The notes under the pieces were generated by a model, which did no database searches, was not told the DNA's origin, and saw nothing but the letters and a program-made list of their open reading frames with translations. Made by a program: the position numbers and the translations under genes. This document shows positions 15,701 through 24,906 of a DNA stretch of 64,000 nucleotides, piece after piece (the stretch's first letter is position 1; every line of letters begins with the position of its first letter). Source of the DNA: Clostridiaceae bacterium BL-3 (GTDB taxonomy: Bacteria; Bacillota; Clostridia; Clostridiales; Clostridiaceae); contig CADDXC010000001.1 of the NCBI GenBank assembly GCA_902809985.1, positions 2,728,001 to 2,792,000 on the forward strand, in the 5' to 3' direction.

Positions 15701-16876
15701 CTATTCTCTAACGCCCAGATAGTTGTAAATTTCATATTTCCCTGTAGTTAGATCTTCTCGAAGCTCTGCGTAAACTTCCTTAATACTGTCTACGGTTACA
15801 TCTCTTCCGCCTAATCCATAAATATAACTTTTCACAACTTTATTGTCTCCAATCCCATATACGGCACTTCTTACTTCTTTGAAAAGAGGTCCCCCTGTAG
15901 TGGCAAATGAATCCGTTTTATCTAAAACAGCCAGTGCTTTCACATTCTTAAGTGCCTCAGCTATTTCAGGTGCCGGGAAAGGTCTGAATACCCTGATTTT
16001 AATAAGTCCTGCCTTTATTCCCTTTTCTCTCAGTTCATCTACTACTACTTTTGAAGTGCCTGCCGAGGATCCAATGACAACTATTGCAATTTCCGCATCA
16101 TCCATTTTGTATTTTTCAAAGAAATTGTACTTTCTTCCTGTAATTTTTTCATATTCAGCTGCAATTTCAAGAATAACTTTTTTTGCATTTATCATTCCTT
16201 GAGCCTGAAGCCTTTTGTGTTCAAAATAATACTGGTTTCCATCAAATGTTCCTAGTGCAATAGGAGTATCCCCAAGAAGGAAATAGTCATCCTTGTGTTC
16301 TCCTACAAATTTTTTCACTTCTTCTTCTTCAAGAAGCACCATGTTTTCAATCCCATGACTTGTTATAAACCCATCATAACATACCATTACCGGTAGTCTT
16401 ACATCCGCATTCTCTGAAATTCTAACTGCCTGTATGAAATTGTCATATGCTTCTTGTACATTTTCACTATATATCTGAAGCCAACCCGAATCTCTCGCAC
16501 CCATAGAATCACTGTGATCATTGTGTATGTTAATAGGCCCTGACAGTGCCCTGTTAACTGCTGCCATGACTATTGGTCTTCTCAATGATGCAGCAATATA
16601 AAGTGGCTCCCACATATATGCAAGTCCATTTGAAGATGTTGCAGTCATCACTCTCGCACCAGCTGCTGAAGCACCTATACATGCACTCATTGCACTGTGC
16701 TCTGATTCTACCGGTATAAATTCTGTCTTAACCTGTCCATTGTTTACAAATTGGGAAAAATACTGTGGAACTTCTGTAGATGGAGTTATAGGATATGCTG
16801 CTACTACATCCGGTTCAATTTGCCTCATTGCGGTTGCAACAGCTTCATTACCGCTTAAACTTACTCTTTTTGCCAT
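15701..16876 (-). CDS. porA: 2-oxoacid (pyruvate-type):ferredoxin oxidoreductase, alpha subunit
   Basis: A 391-residue subunit. It opens MAKRVSLSGNEAVATAMRQ and contains AAYPITPSTEVPQYF (about 30-45), the PIT..P motif of the TPP pyrimidine-binding domain, then TATSSNGLAYMWEPLYIAA. The N-terminal two thirds match the PorA pyrimidine domain, and the C-terminal third (VVIGSSAGTSKVVVDELREK) is the transketolase-C-like domain. I start at the ATG at 16876, six bases after GGGTG; the frame reaches three codons further. It lies 19 bases downstream of porD. Separate alpha and beta chains distinguish this enzyme from the single-chain clostridial PFOR. Confidence 0.9.
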   Translation of the reverse strand: MAKRVSLSGNEAVATAMRQIEPDVVAAYPITPSTEVPQYFSQFVNNGQVKTEFIPVESEHSAMSACIGASAAGARVMTATSSNGLAYMWEPLYIAASLRRPIVMAAVNRALSGPINIHNDHSDSMGARDSGWLQIYSENVQEAYDNFIQAVRISENADVRLPVMVCYDGFITSHGIENMVLLEEEEVKKFVGEHKDDYFLLGDTPIALGTFDGNQYYFEHKRLQAQGMINAKKVILEIAAEYEKITGRKYNFFEKYKMDDAEIAIVVIGSSAGTSKVVVDELREKGIKAGLIKIRVFRPFPAPEIAEALKNVKALAVLDKTDSFATTGGPLFKEVRSAVYGIGDNKVVKSYIYGLGGRDVTVDSIKEVYAELREDLTTGKYEIYNYLGVRE

Positions 16877-16895
16877 ATTCATCACCCTTTCTTAG

Positions 16896-17192
16896 TTATT
16901 CCTCAACCAATTGTATGGCATCAAATTTACATTGGGCAGCACATAAGCCGCATCCTTTGCAGTGGTCATAATCAATACCTTTTATCTTCTCATTTTCAAC
17001 TATTATAGACATGTCCGGACAGAAAGCCCAGCATAAAAAACAATTTTTACATTTTTCACTATTCCATATTGGTTTTGTAGTTCTCCAGTCTCCGGTTTTA
17101 AATTCACAAGCATTTCCCGTATCAATAATTATTCCTCCAGGGGTTGTATCCTGCCATTTGCATTCTGTAGAATAGTAATTCTTATCACTCAT
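16896..17192 (-). CDS. porD: 2-oxoacid:ferredoxin oxidoreductase, delta (ferredoxin-like) subunit
   Basis: A 98-residue protein with two [4Fe-4S] motifs: CKNCFLCWAFCPD (about residues 46-58) and CKGCGLCAAQCKFDA (about 78-92). It passes electrons from the TPP site toward external ferredoxin. The N-terminal 40 residues are the extension typical of PorD (TPGGIIIDTGNACEFKTGDW). Its start overlaps the porG stop by four bases, so translation is coupled. Confidence 0.92.
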   Translation of the reverse strand: MSDKNYYSTECKWQDTTPGGIIIDTGNACEFKTGDWRTTKPIWNSEKCKNCFLCWAFCPDMSIIVENEKIKGIDYDHCKGCGLCAAQCKFDAIQLVEE

Positions 17193-17773
17193 ATTTTTTG
17201 TACCTCCTTTAGAGATCTTTTCAATGCGGCCATATTGCCGTTTATTACCTGCGGTTTAGTGGCAAATTTATGTTTGAAGGAACCTTCCATATTTTTTATG
17301 AAATCATCTTCATCCATAACTTTAGAAATTTTAACTATAGCCCCTAACATAGGTGTATTAGGGAAATTCTTGCCAAGTTCTTCCTCAGAAATCTTTCTGG
17401 CATCGATAGTGTATATATCTCCTTTAAAATCATTAAAATATGACTTTATCTCCTCAGGTTTTCTTGATGTATTTATCACTACCGCACCGGAATCCTTTAA
17501 GCCAGCTGTAACCTTTACACTATTTATGAGAGTTTCATCTACTACTACTACATAATCCGGTTTGTAAATATTGCTGTGTATTTTAATAGGCAAATTACTA
17601 ACTCTGTTATATGCAGTTATAGGTGCTCCCATTCTTTCCGGGCCATACTCAGGAAATCCCTGAACATATTTGCCTGTTTTAAATGCAGCTTCGGCCAAAA
17701 GCAAAGATGCTGTTTTAGCACCTTGTCCTCCTCTTCCATGCCATCTAATTTCAATAATATTATTACTCATCAT
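17189..17773 (-). CDS. porG: 2-oxoacid:ferredoxin oxidoreductase, gamma subunit
   Basis: A 194-residue subunit with the family signature EIRWHGRGGQGAKTAS near the N-terminus, then YGPERMGAPITAYNRVS, both typical of PorG/VorC proteins that bind the CoA-side of the complex. First gene of the porGDAB operon. AAGGGGG precedes two adjacent ATG codons; either could be used. A sigma-54 promoter element lies about 55 bases upstream. Confidence 0.9.
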   Translation of the reverse strand: MMSNNIIEIRWHGRGGQGAKTASLLLAEAAFKTGKYVQGFPEYGPERMGAPITAYNRVSNLPIKIHSNIYKPDYVVVVDETLINSVKVTAGLKDSGAVVINTSRKPEEIKSYFNDFKGDIYTIDARKISEEELGKNFPNTPMLGAIVKISKVMDEDDFIKNMEGSFKHKFATKPQVINGNMAALKRSLKEVQKI

Positions 17774-17824
17774 TAACCCCCTTATAAAATTTAGAATAAA
17801 AAATTATACTCTTTAATTGTAATA

Positions 17825-17842
17825 AAGCAATTTTTATGCCAA
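17825..17842 (-). promoter_or_regulatory. sigma-54 (-24/-12) promoter of the porGDAB operon
   Basis: Minus-strand TTGGCATAAAAATTGCTT: GG at 17839-17840 and GC at 17827-17828, ten bases apart, with TTGC and the flanking T residues as in the consensus. The porG start is about 55 bases downstream. This is the best match to the sigma-54 consensus in the window. Confidence 0.78.
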
Positions 17843-17962
17843 CATTTAAAATATCCCAAATTAACTTCGTTTTTTTATCTTTCATTATAATCTAAGTAAA
17901 GAAAATGAATAATAATTATATAAAAAGATTATAAACCGTACCTAAAAATTTATTCACTAAAG

Positions 17963-17988
17963 TGTTGTAATTCAAACATTTTATAACA
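17963..17988. promoter_or_regulatory. spaced inverted repeat, candidate enhancer site shared by two divergent sigma-54 promoters
   Basis: TGTTGTAA (17963-17970) and TTATAACA (17981-17988) form an inverted repeat with one mismatch. The half-site equals that of the perfect palindrome upstream of the unknown three-gene operon. It lies about 125 bases upstream of the por -24 element and about 110 bases upstream of the hydrolase -24 element, so one bound activator could serve both. The remaining sequence of 17774-18154 has a second hairpin (14-base arms around 18018-18055) and no gene. Confidence 0.45.
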
Positions 17989-18094
17989 ATATACTAACAA
18001 AAAAAATATTTTACAAAAGCCATTATTTAAAAAGTTATTTTAAATAATAGCTCTTTAAGTTACATAAGAACTTTGATCTTCAATATAAAAGCTA

Positions 18095-18113
18095 CTGGCA
18101 CATTATATGCTTG
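18095..18113 (+). promoter_or_regulatory. probable sigma-54 (-24/-12) promoter of the hydrolase gene
   Basis: CTGGCACATTATATGCTTG: GG at 18097-18098 and GC at 18109-18110, ten bases apart. TGGCAC is perfect; the -12 part is ATGCT rather than TTGCW. The hydrolase TTG start is 45 bases downstream of the GC, which leaves a short leader containing the RBS. Confidence 0.6.
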
Positions 18114-18154
18114 TATGTATTTTTGTATAGAAATTTACACAAGGGGGTAATAAT

Positions 18155-18949
18155 TTGAAAAACGTCTTAAAAAAGCACTTTTTCGTAAAAGGTAGAAAGG
18201 AATTGTCTGTAATGGTTCACAATTACAGAGAAAAAGCTGATGGAACACCTATTGTAATCCTTTGCCACGGTTTTACCGGTGATAAAATAGGTCCCAATCA
18301 ACTTATATTAAATTTGGCTAAAGGTATAGAAGCCGCAGGATATATTGCAATACGCTTTGATTTTGCAGGTTCAGGTGAAAGCTACGGGGAGTTCTCAAAA
18401 GATACCACCATATCGGGATGGCAACAAGACTTAGATACCATAGTAAGTTGGGTAAAAAACAGTCCAGAATTTTCAGGCTCTCCTATTATACTCTGCGGCC
18501 ATAGTTTAGGAGGTCTTATTGCACTATCATATCCAAACGATGATGCAATTAAAGGACGAATGGCTCTTTCTTCAGTAGTACATCCTGTTGAAACATTTAG
18601 TGCAGAAGGTATATTTGGAAAAGAATTATGGGATAAGGCAGTTTCAGGAAAAACAATTTCTAATTTCTTCAATAAAGCTTTTACATTAGATGATGGTATT
18701 TTTGTTGCAGACATGCTTCGTGGAAATTATAAACCTTTAGAAGTGACAGATACTTATTCAACTCCTTTACTTATTATACATGGAACTGAAGATTGTGCCG
18801 TACCAATTTCAGGATCAGAAGAACTATATAAAAGATACAAGGGTGAAAAAGTTTTCCATAAATTAGAAGGAATAGATCATATATATATAAACAAACATAA
18901 TATAATACAATCTTTAATTGTAGAGTGGTTAAAAAAATACTTTAAGTAA
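18155..18949 (+). CDS. alpha/beta hydrolase, feruloyl-esterase/acylaminopeptidase-like
   Basis: A 264-residue cytoplasmic serine hydrolase. The oxyanion-side motif is CHGFTGDK (about 38-45). The nucleophile is in GHSLGG (Ser about residue 112). The catalytic Asp is likely in HGTEDCAVP (about 210), and the His in GIDHIYIN near the end. The start is a TTG eight or nine bases after AAGGGGG. It resembles cinnamoyl/feruloyl esterase-like and short-chain acyl hydrolases; the substrate is unknown. It is transcribed away from the porGDAB operon from what looks like its own sigma-54 promoter, which hints at co-regulation. Confidence 0.85.
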   Translation: MKNVLKKHFFVKGRKELSVMVHNYREKADGTPIVILCHGFTGDKIGPNQLILNLAKGIEAAGYIAIRFDFAGSGESYGEFSKDTTISGWQQDLDTIVSWVKNSPEFSGSPIILCGHSLGGLIALSYPNDDAIKGRMALSSVVHPVETFSAEGIFGKELWDKAVSGKTISNFFNKAFTLDDGIFVADMLRGNYKPLEVTDTYSTPLLIIHGTEDCAVPISGSEELYKRYKGEKVFHKLEGIDHIYINKHNIIQSLIVEWLKKYFK

Positions 18950-19232
18950 TTGAAAATACGTTGAGCTTAAACAATATTAACCGTATTATTAAGGCTTTTC
19001 TTTTACTATTTCATTAGTATAAATAGAATTAATAGGCAGGTGCTGTACATCCATTGAAATATTTAAATTGAAATCTATAATATTGATTAATAAGTGCAGC
19101 ACAGTCTATGTTCTAATTAACTATGTCCCTTTCAACAGATCCATTTTTATCTCTTTTAAACCAGTAAAAAAGCCTTTGCTGAATTCAGATACCTCCGTTG
19201 AAAAATGTCTACATATGAAAAAGCATTTCATA

Positions 19233-19988
19233 TTACAGCTTATTTATAATACTTGCAAGGTAACCTGCTCCAAAACCATTGTCGATATTTACTACACTCA
19301 CTCCGCTGGCACAGCTGTTGAGCATGGAAAGAAGCGCTGTTATACCTCCAAAATTTGCCCCATATCCTACGCTTGTAGGCACTGCAATAACCGGCTTATC
19401 TACAAGCCCTCCTACCACACTCGCAAGTGCCCCCTCCATTCCTGCAATCACTATAACTACTTTTGCCTGTCTTATAATGTCCATCTTATTAAACAGCCTG
19501 TGTATCCCAGCTACCCCTGCATCAAAGACCTTTTTTACCTTATTGTCAAATATTCTGGCAGTTTCAAATGCCTCCTCCGCCACAGGAATATCAGATGTAC
19601 CTGCAGTCACTATTGCAATATAGGAATCCGTTTCCTTCTGTTCCTTTTTCCTTATGGTTATAGTCCTGCCCGCCTTATTATATTTTGCATAGGGACAAAG
19701 TTCTCTTACTGCTCTGTACATCTCCTCGTCTGCCCTCGTTCCCAATATATTGTTTCCCTTTGTAAGCATAAATTCTACAATTCCCTTTACCTGATCCACG
19801 GTTTTCCCTGCACAATATATGACTTCAGGATATCCAACCCTTATTTCCCTGTGATTGTCTATCATAGCATATCCCAGATCCTTAAAGGGTAAATCCTTTA
19901 ATATCTTCACGCCCTCATCCACATTCACTTTCTGCTCTCTAACATCTTCCAGTAACTTTTTCAAGTCGGCTTCATCCAATTTTTTCAC
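19233..19988 (-). CDS. larB: LarB-type nickel-pincer cofactor biosynthesis carboxylase (PurE-like)
   Basis: A 251-residue protein ending in the signature [14 protein letters not shown], with the PurE/AIR-carboxylase-like core [16 protein letters not shown] (about 134-149) and [16 protein letters not shown]. LarB carboxylates and hydrolyses nicotinic acid adenine dinucleotide to make the precursor of the nickel-pincer cofactor used by lactate racemase and related enzymes. The partner genes larC, larE and larA are not in this window. The gene stands alone; its 5' leader has no recognised element. The region 18950-19232 downstream holds no gene. Confidence 0.88.
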   Translation of the reverse strand: MKKLDEADLKKLLEDVREQKVNVDEGVKILKDLPFKDLGYAMIDNHREIRVGYPEVIYCAGKTVDQVKGIVEFMLTKGNNILGTRADEEMYRAVRELCPYAKYNKAGRTITIRKKEQKETDSYIAIVTAGTSDIPVAEEAFETARIFDNKVKKVFDAGVAGIHRLFNKMDIIRQAKVVIVIAGMEGALASVVGGLVDKPVIAVPTSVGYGANFGGITALLSMLNSCASGVSVVNIDNGFGAGYLASIINKL

Positions 19989-20132
19989 CTCATAGACAAA
20001 ATATATTAAATTTAAACATTTCCTTCAATAATAATTATATTGATTATGCTTATAATTTTCAACTAATTATGGACATGAGTTTAAAAATAACTAACAGTTC
20101 ACATGTAACGGTGAACTGTTAAAATCAAACTT

Positions 20133-21845
20133 CTAATCTTCGAATTCGCTTCCTCCTATAAATTCCCGTAAAATGGAATTGGATGGAACAAATTTTTTGT
20201 CCACGTCTTTAAAAAAGTGGAGAAAACTTTTAAGCCTCAAAGCTTCATAATATACTGGACTTGAACTCTTTATTTTTTCCAGCTGCTCAAGGGCATAGTT
20301 TTTCAATATACAGAGTTCATATACCAACGTTGAATTAAACATAACATCTGCATTTTCCTGAAACACAAAAATATTTTTTTCCTCTCCTCTTTTTACAGAA
20401 GGCCACATCTTCAAAGTATCTTCACCATTATATCCTCTAAAAAGGTAATCTCTCACCATCCTTCTTATAATTCTCACATCAGTGGTTGCTATCCTATTAT
20501 GATCGTCTACATTCAACTGAGTAAGAGCACTTATATATATTTTAAACTTATATTTTCTAGGTATAGATTGGGTGAGAACTTCATTTAAACCATGTATGCC
20601 CTCAATTACAATTACGCCATTATCTGGAATCCTTATTTTTCTGCCAGCCCACTCCCTGGCTCCTTTTTTAAAATTAAATACTGGAATTTCAATCTCTTCA
20701 CCTCTCATAAGAGCTTCCAGGTGATAGTTGAAAAGCTCCAAATCCAGTGAATATATAGATTCAAAATCATAATTTCCATTCTCATCCCTAGGAGTATGCT
20801 CTCTATCTACAAAATAATCATCTAAAGATATAGGAACAGGTTTTATTCCATTTACTCTTAACTGAACTGCCAGTCTCTTTGCAAAAGTGGTTTTTCCCGA
20901 AGAAGTAGGGCCTGCAATCAAGACAATTTTTACCTCTTTTCTGTCATTTATCATATCCGCTATATTCGCTATTTTCTTTTCATGAAGAGCTTCTGCCACT
21001 CTTATAATATCTACAATTTCTCCATTTTCCACCTTGTTATTCAGGGAGCCTACATCTCCTACATCCAGTATATTTCCCCACTGTTCTGTTTCGTAAAATA
21101 TTTTACTCAATTTCCTATATTCCACAAACTCAGGAAGATGATAGGGATCTGACTCCACAGGATACCTCAATATAAATCCAGGTTTATAATACATGAGATC
21201 AAATGTTTTCAGTACTCCAGTGGAAAAAGCCATGGAGCCATAAAAATAATCATATCTTCCATCTAATTCATATAATTTCACTTCTTCTGTATTTACATGA
21301 TTTAAAAGCCTGACCTTATCCTCCATATTATAGCTTTTGAAGATCTCTATAGCTTCTTTCCTGTCCATACTTATCTTTCTTATAGGTATGTCCAATTTTA
21401 TTATATCCTTCATCCTGTTTTTTATCTTTTTTATATCTTTTTCCAAAAGTGGAGTATCTTTATGGATTTCTCCAAATATCCCCTTGCTCAAAGAGTGCTC
21501 TATAGTTACTTTAGATTCAGGGAACAAATCGTATACAGACTTAATCAGTACAAATTGAAGAGTTCTCACATAGGTTTTGTTTCCCAGAGCATCTCTTATA
21601 TCTACAATTTCAAAACTTCCAGATTCTTTTAACGGACTTGTAAACTCAAAATATTCTCCATTTACTTTGGCCAGTACTGTAGGTATATCCGGCGGTTCAT
21701 AATTGTCCTTAAATATTTTATATAAAATTGTATTATATTTTACTTTAATACTTTTGCATCCCAATTTAAGGTTTAACATATTCTCTTCTCTGCTTCTCAA
21801 GGTATTGGTATTTCTATACCTCAAGTCAGTAGCCAGTTCATTCAT
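20133..21845 (-). CDS. nucleoside (uridine-type) kinase with N-terminal TGS/SAD-like domains
   Basis: A 570-residue two-part protein. Residues 25-270 resemble the TGS and second additional domains of threonyl-tRNA synthetase. Residues from 290 onward are a phosphoribulokinase/uridine-kinase domain, with Walker A AGPTSSGKTTFAKRL (about 311-325), SLDDYFVDRE (about 345) and a later VIVIEGIHGLN. Such fusions are widespread in Firmicutes and act as nucleoside or related kinases; the true substrate is uncertain. GAGGGGATG precedes the first ATG at good spacing, which decides the start. Confidence 0.85.
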   Translation of the reverse strand: MNELATDLRYRNTNTLRSREENMLNLKLGCKSIKVKYNTILYKIFKDNYEPPDIPTVLAKVNGEYFEFTSPLKESGSFEIVDIRDALGNKTYVRTLQFVLIKSVYDLFPESKVTIEHSLSKGIFGEIHKDTPLLEKDIKKIKNRMKDIIKLDIPIRKISMDRKEAIEIFKSYNMEDKVRLLNHVNTEEVKLYELDGRYDYFYGSMAFSTGVLKTFDLMYYKPGFILRYPVESDPYHLPEFVEYRKLSKIFYETEQWGNILDVGDVGSLNNKVENGEIVDIIRVAEALHEKKIANIADMINDRKEVKIVLIAGPTSSGKTTFAKRLAVQLRVNGIKPVPISLDDYFVDREHTPRDENGNYDFESIYSLDLELFNYHLEALMRGEEIEIPVFNFKKGAREWAGRKIRIPDNGVIVIEGIHGLNEVLTQSIPRKYKFKIYISALTQLNVDDHNRIATTDVRIIRRMVRDYLFRGYNGEDTLKMWPSVKRGEEKNIFVFQENADVMFNSTLVYELCILKNYALEQLEKIKSSSPVYYEALRLKSFLHFFKDVDKKFVPSNSILREFIGGSEFED

Positions 21846-21997
21846 AACTTCATCCCCTCAATTTAGTGTCATTATTATTATACTTCATATTTGCCCGGAA
21901 ATGTTCTCATTTTACTCATATTTTTTTATATTAATGTAAGAATATAAATAAGTAAAAAATTTAAAAGTATTTAACCTGAAAGGCGATGTGATGTTTT

Positions 21998-22678
21998 ATG
22001 TTTACAGTACTTATTAGAACAATTATATTATATTTACTTGTGGTAGTATCCATGAGACTTATGGGTAAAAAGCAAATAGGAGAAATGGAACCCTTTGAAT
22101 TAGCCGTGGCAATAATGATATCTGAATTGGCATCTCTTCCCATGCAGGACACCAGAATATCTATAACACACGGTATAATCCCCATAATAACTCTTTTGAC
22201 CCTTCAAACTCTACTGGGACTTCTGCAGCTTAAGAGTGAAAAAATGAGGTTTATTTTCAGCGGCAAACCAAGTATATTGATCAATAAAGGCAAATTGGAC
22301 TTAAAGAAACTGACAGATGAAAAATTTAATATAAACAATTTAATGGAAGAATTGAGAATGCAGGGATATTTCAATCTGTCAGATATAGAATATGCTATAC
22401 TTGAGACCAGCGGCCAGCTTTCTGTCATACCCAAAACAGAACTCTCTCCCTCAACTAAACAGGATTTAAAGATAAAACCAGCCCAGGAAGGTTTACCTAT
22501 AACCCTCATATTAGACGGCAAAATAAATTTTAAAAATTTAATTACAGCAAAAAAAGATGAAACCTGGTTAAACCAGATGATGAAAAAAAACAGCATATCT
22601 TCTGCAAAAGACGTTCTCGTGGCCATGCTGGATTCAAAAGGGAAATTTTACTGCCAGTTAAAAGAAAAAAATGAATAG
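21998..22678 (+). CDS. YetF-like DUF421 membrane protein
   Basis: A 226-residue protein with three N-terminal membrane segments (about 4-22, 30-47 and 55-73), which include RLMGKKQIGEMEPFELAVAI, the most conserved stretch of DUF421. The cytoplasmic part has the typical LRMQGYFNLSDIEYAILETSGQLSV... sequence. Several Bacillus relatives affect the spore envelope or germination, but the molecular function is unknown. It is followed after 11 bases by a DUF4363 gene, a frequent pairing in clostridia. Confidence 0.9.
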   Translation: MFTVLIRTIILYLLVVVSMRLMGKKQIGEMEPFELAVAIMISELASLPMQDTRISITHGIIPIITLLTLQTLLGLLQLKSEKMRFIFSGKPSILINKGKLDLKKLTDEKFNINNLMEELRMQGYFNLSDIEYAILETSGQLSVIPKTELSPSTKQDLKIKPAQEGLPITLILDGKINFKNLITAKKDETWLNQMMKKNSISSAKDVLVAMLDSKGKFYCQLKEKNE

Positions 22679-22689
22679 GACGTGATTAC

Positions 22690-23070
22690 ATGAAAAGTAC
22701 AATAATATCTTTTTCCATATTTATGCTGATGATTTTTTGTATAATATTTTCAATAAATTATCTAAATTCCATATGCACAAGATTGCAAAATTCAAGTATG
22801 CAGATAGAAAAGTCAATCCAATTAAACTCCTGGAATGAAGCTTATAAAAGTTCTCAGGATTTTATGGCGGAGTGGAAAAAATATTCTCCAAAACTGTCTA
22901 TTTTCTCAGATCATGATGAAATGGAAGATATTAATAATGAATCCTATAAACTCATGAACCATATACTTTATAAAAATTCGGAGGAATCCCTGTCCTCTAC
23001 AAATATAATACAGAATTCACTGGAACATATACTTGAAATGCAGCGGTTAAATATTCAAAATCTACTCTAA
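22690..23070 (+). CDS. DUF4363 family membrane-anchored protein
   Basis: A 126-residue protein with one N-terminal membrane helix (about 5-24) and a helical extracytoplasmic domain with a repeated Trp pattern (SWNEAYKSSQDFMAEWKKYS, about 47-66). This pattern and size match DUF4363. The gene is coupled to the DUF421 gene. No enzymatic motif is visible; the pair may work together at the membrane, possibly during sporulation. Confidence 0.82.
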   Translation: MKSTIISFSIFMLMIFCIIFSINYLNSICTRLQNSSMQIEKSIQLNSWNEAYKSSQDFMAEWKKYSPKLSIFSDHDEMEDINNESYKLMNHILYKNSEESLSSTNIIQNSLEHILEMQRLNIQNLL

Positions 23071-23228
23071 TTTTTGCAGATTTATGTTAAATACTGCAAA
23101 TAATTTTCTTCAAAGACTACAATGTCACTATGAAAAACAACAATTAATAGTTTATAATATAAGGTGAATAAACAACAAATATAATTTTTTAACATAAAAT
23201 ATTTTATTATTGAAAGGTGGAATATTAA

Positions 23229-24161
23229 ATGGCATTAGTTACTACTAAGAATATGTTCAAGAAGGCATACGATGGTAAATATTCAATAGGTGCTTTCAAC
23301 ATCAACAACATGGAGATAATTCAAGGTGTGGTAAATGGAGCAAAAGCTAAAAATTCTGCTGTTATTTTACAGTGCTCCGCAGGTGCATTAAAATATGCAG
23401 GTCCAAAATACTTAAAAGCCATGGTGGATGCCGCCATAGAAGAAACCGGAATTGACCTTGCCCTCCATCTGGATCACGGCCCTGATTTTGAAACTGTAAA
23501 ACTATGTGTGGAAACAGGTTTTACATCGGTGATGTTTGACGGATCGCATTTGGATTATGAAGAAAATATATCAAAAACTAAAGAAGTCGTGAAATACGCC
23601 CATGAGTACGGCGTGGTAGTAGAAGCAGAACTTGGCATTCTTGCAGGAGTTGAAGATGACGTATCTGCATCAAAACACACGTATACGGATCCAGATCAGG
23701 CAGCTGATTTTGTAGATAAAACAGGCGTGGATTCCCTGGCTATAGCCATAGGTACTTCTCACGGGGCATATAAATTTCCGCCAAATTTCAAACCTAAGTT
23801 GAGATTCGACATACTGGAGGAAGTTCAGAACAAACTGCCTAATTTCCCCATAGTCCTGCACGGAGCTTCATCTGTAGATCAAAATGCTGTGGCAACCTGT
23901 AATAAATACGGTGGGGACTTAAGCGGTGCCAAGGGAATCCCTGTAGAAATGCTCAGAAAAGCTTCTTCCATGGCAGTCTGCAAAATAAATGTGGATACGG
24001 ATTTGAGATTGGCCATGACTGCTGCTGTAAGAAAAACTTTCGGCGACAGCCCAAAAATTTTTGATCCTAGAAAATATCTGGGCGCTGGAAGAGATGCCAT
24101 ACAAAAAGTGGTGGAAGACAAAATAGAAAATGTACTGGGTTCGGAAAATTCTCTAGCATAA
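23229..24161 (+). CDS. fba: class II fructose-bisphosphate aldolase
   Basis: A 310-residue zinc-dependent aldolase that cleaves fructose 1,6-bisphosphate to dihydroxyacetone phosphate and glyceraldehyde 3-phosphate in glycolysis and gluconeogenesis. Visible motifs are the catalytic/zinc region LALHLDHGPDFE (about 76-87), EAELGILAGVEDD (about 135-147), the GTSHGAYK zinc-His region (about 177-184) and PIVLHGASSV (about 207-216). AAAGGTGG precedes the ATG. A strong terminator follows, so it is monocistronic. Good codon use fits a highly expressed gene. Confidence 0.96.
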   Translation: MALVTTKNMFKKAYDGKYSIGAFNINNMEIIQGVVNGAKAKNSAVILQCSAGALKYAGPKYLKAMVDAAIEETGIDLALHLDHGPDFETVKLCVETGFTSVMFDGSHLDYEENISKTKEVVKYAHEYGVVVEAELGILAGVEDDVSASKHTYTDPDQAADFVDKTGVDSLAIAIGTSHGAYKFPPNFKPKLRFDILEEVQNKLPNFPIVLHGASSVDQNAVATCNKYGGDLSGAKGIPVEMLRKASSMAVCKINVDTDLRLAMTAAVRKTFGDSPKIFDPRKYLGAGRDAIQKVVEDKIENVLGSENSLA

Positions 24162-24185
24162 AAAATCACATATATATGAATATTT

Positions 24186-24225
24186 AGGAGACCTTCCATG
24201 AATCTAAGAAAGTCTCCTGATTTTT
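24186..24225 (+). terminator. intrinsic terminator of fba
   Basis: AGGAGACCTTCC and the downstream GAAAGTCTCCT form a stem that is followed by a T run. It begins about 25 bases after the fba stop. Confidence 0.85.
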
Positions 24226-24329
24226 TATACTCATAATGAACTTAATTTTTACATAATTAATTTTTGACGATTGATTTTTATGGTATAATTCAAATAGTAG
24301 CAATCTGCAGCACCAGGAGGTGAGCTTAT

Positions 24330-24869
24330 ATAAAAGAGTGTGAAACAAGAATAATAAAAATAGAACCCGATAATATACGCTTGAGGCTGAGCAATGCCGC
24401 AGCTTTAAAAGTTAAAATGGAAAATCAGACAAATTACATATACGACTTTGAAGACAGAAAATTGATAAAAGGCAGAGGTTATGCTCGAATAAGGATAGTG
24501 GAGGATTTAATACATAATTCCAATCATTTTTATATGACTACAAAAAAACTTTTAAGTCAGAAAAAATATAAAGTAATGGAAGAAAATGAAACAGAAATAT
24601 CAGACTGGAAAGCTGGTAAAAAGATTTTTGAATCCCTTGGATTAAAATTACTGCAATCAATAAGCAAATATAGGGAAAGCTATAAATACAAAGACAGCTT
24701 AATTGAAATAGACATAAACGATAGATCATTCTGTCCATTTGCCTATGTAGAAATAGAGACCAAAAATGACAGCGAGCTTGTTGAAATAGTTGATTTACTG
24801 GGATATTCCATAAAAGACACCACTTCCAAAACTATATATGAAATACTGCACAAGGATACACAATTTTGA
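24330..24869 (+). CDS. CYTH-domain protein (class IV adenylate cyclase-like), apparent ATA start
   Basis: Translated from the ATA at 24330, the 179-residue product begins IKECETRIIKIEPDNI, with the ExExK-like beta-strand that opens CYTH domains. It continues with YIYDFEDRKLIKGRGYARIRI and EENETEI, and ends DLLGYSIKDTTSKTIYEIL; these are the usual CYTH phosphate-binding elements. A perfect AGGAGGTG lies nine bases before this ATA. No ATG, GTG or TTG gives a complete domain: the first in-frame alternative is the TTG at 24381, which would lose the first strand. Thus either an AUA start codon is used or an ATG has mutated. CYTH proteins bind triphosphates (adenylate cyclase CyaB or thiamine triphosphatase); the substrate here is unknown. 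Confidence 0.75.
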   Translation: MKECETRIIKIEPDNIRLRLSNAAALKVKMENQTNYIYDFEDRKLIKGRGYARIRIVEDLIHNSNHFYMTTKKLLSQKKYKVMEENETEISDWKAGKKIFESLGLKLLQSISKYRESYKYKDSLIEIDINDRSFCPFAYVEIETKNDSELVEIVDLLGYSIKDTTSKTIYEILHKDTQF

Positions 24870-24906
24870 ATGCTGCAAAATACTTTAATACTAAATAGGT
24901 GAATAT

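Noticed and set aside
19068..19892. 274-residue open frame on the plus strand
   Set aside because: It lies over larB in the opposite strand; its product is Cys/Tyr/His-rich with no domain, while larB has clear signatures.
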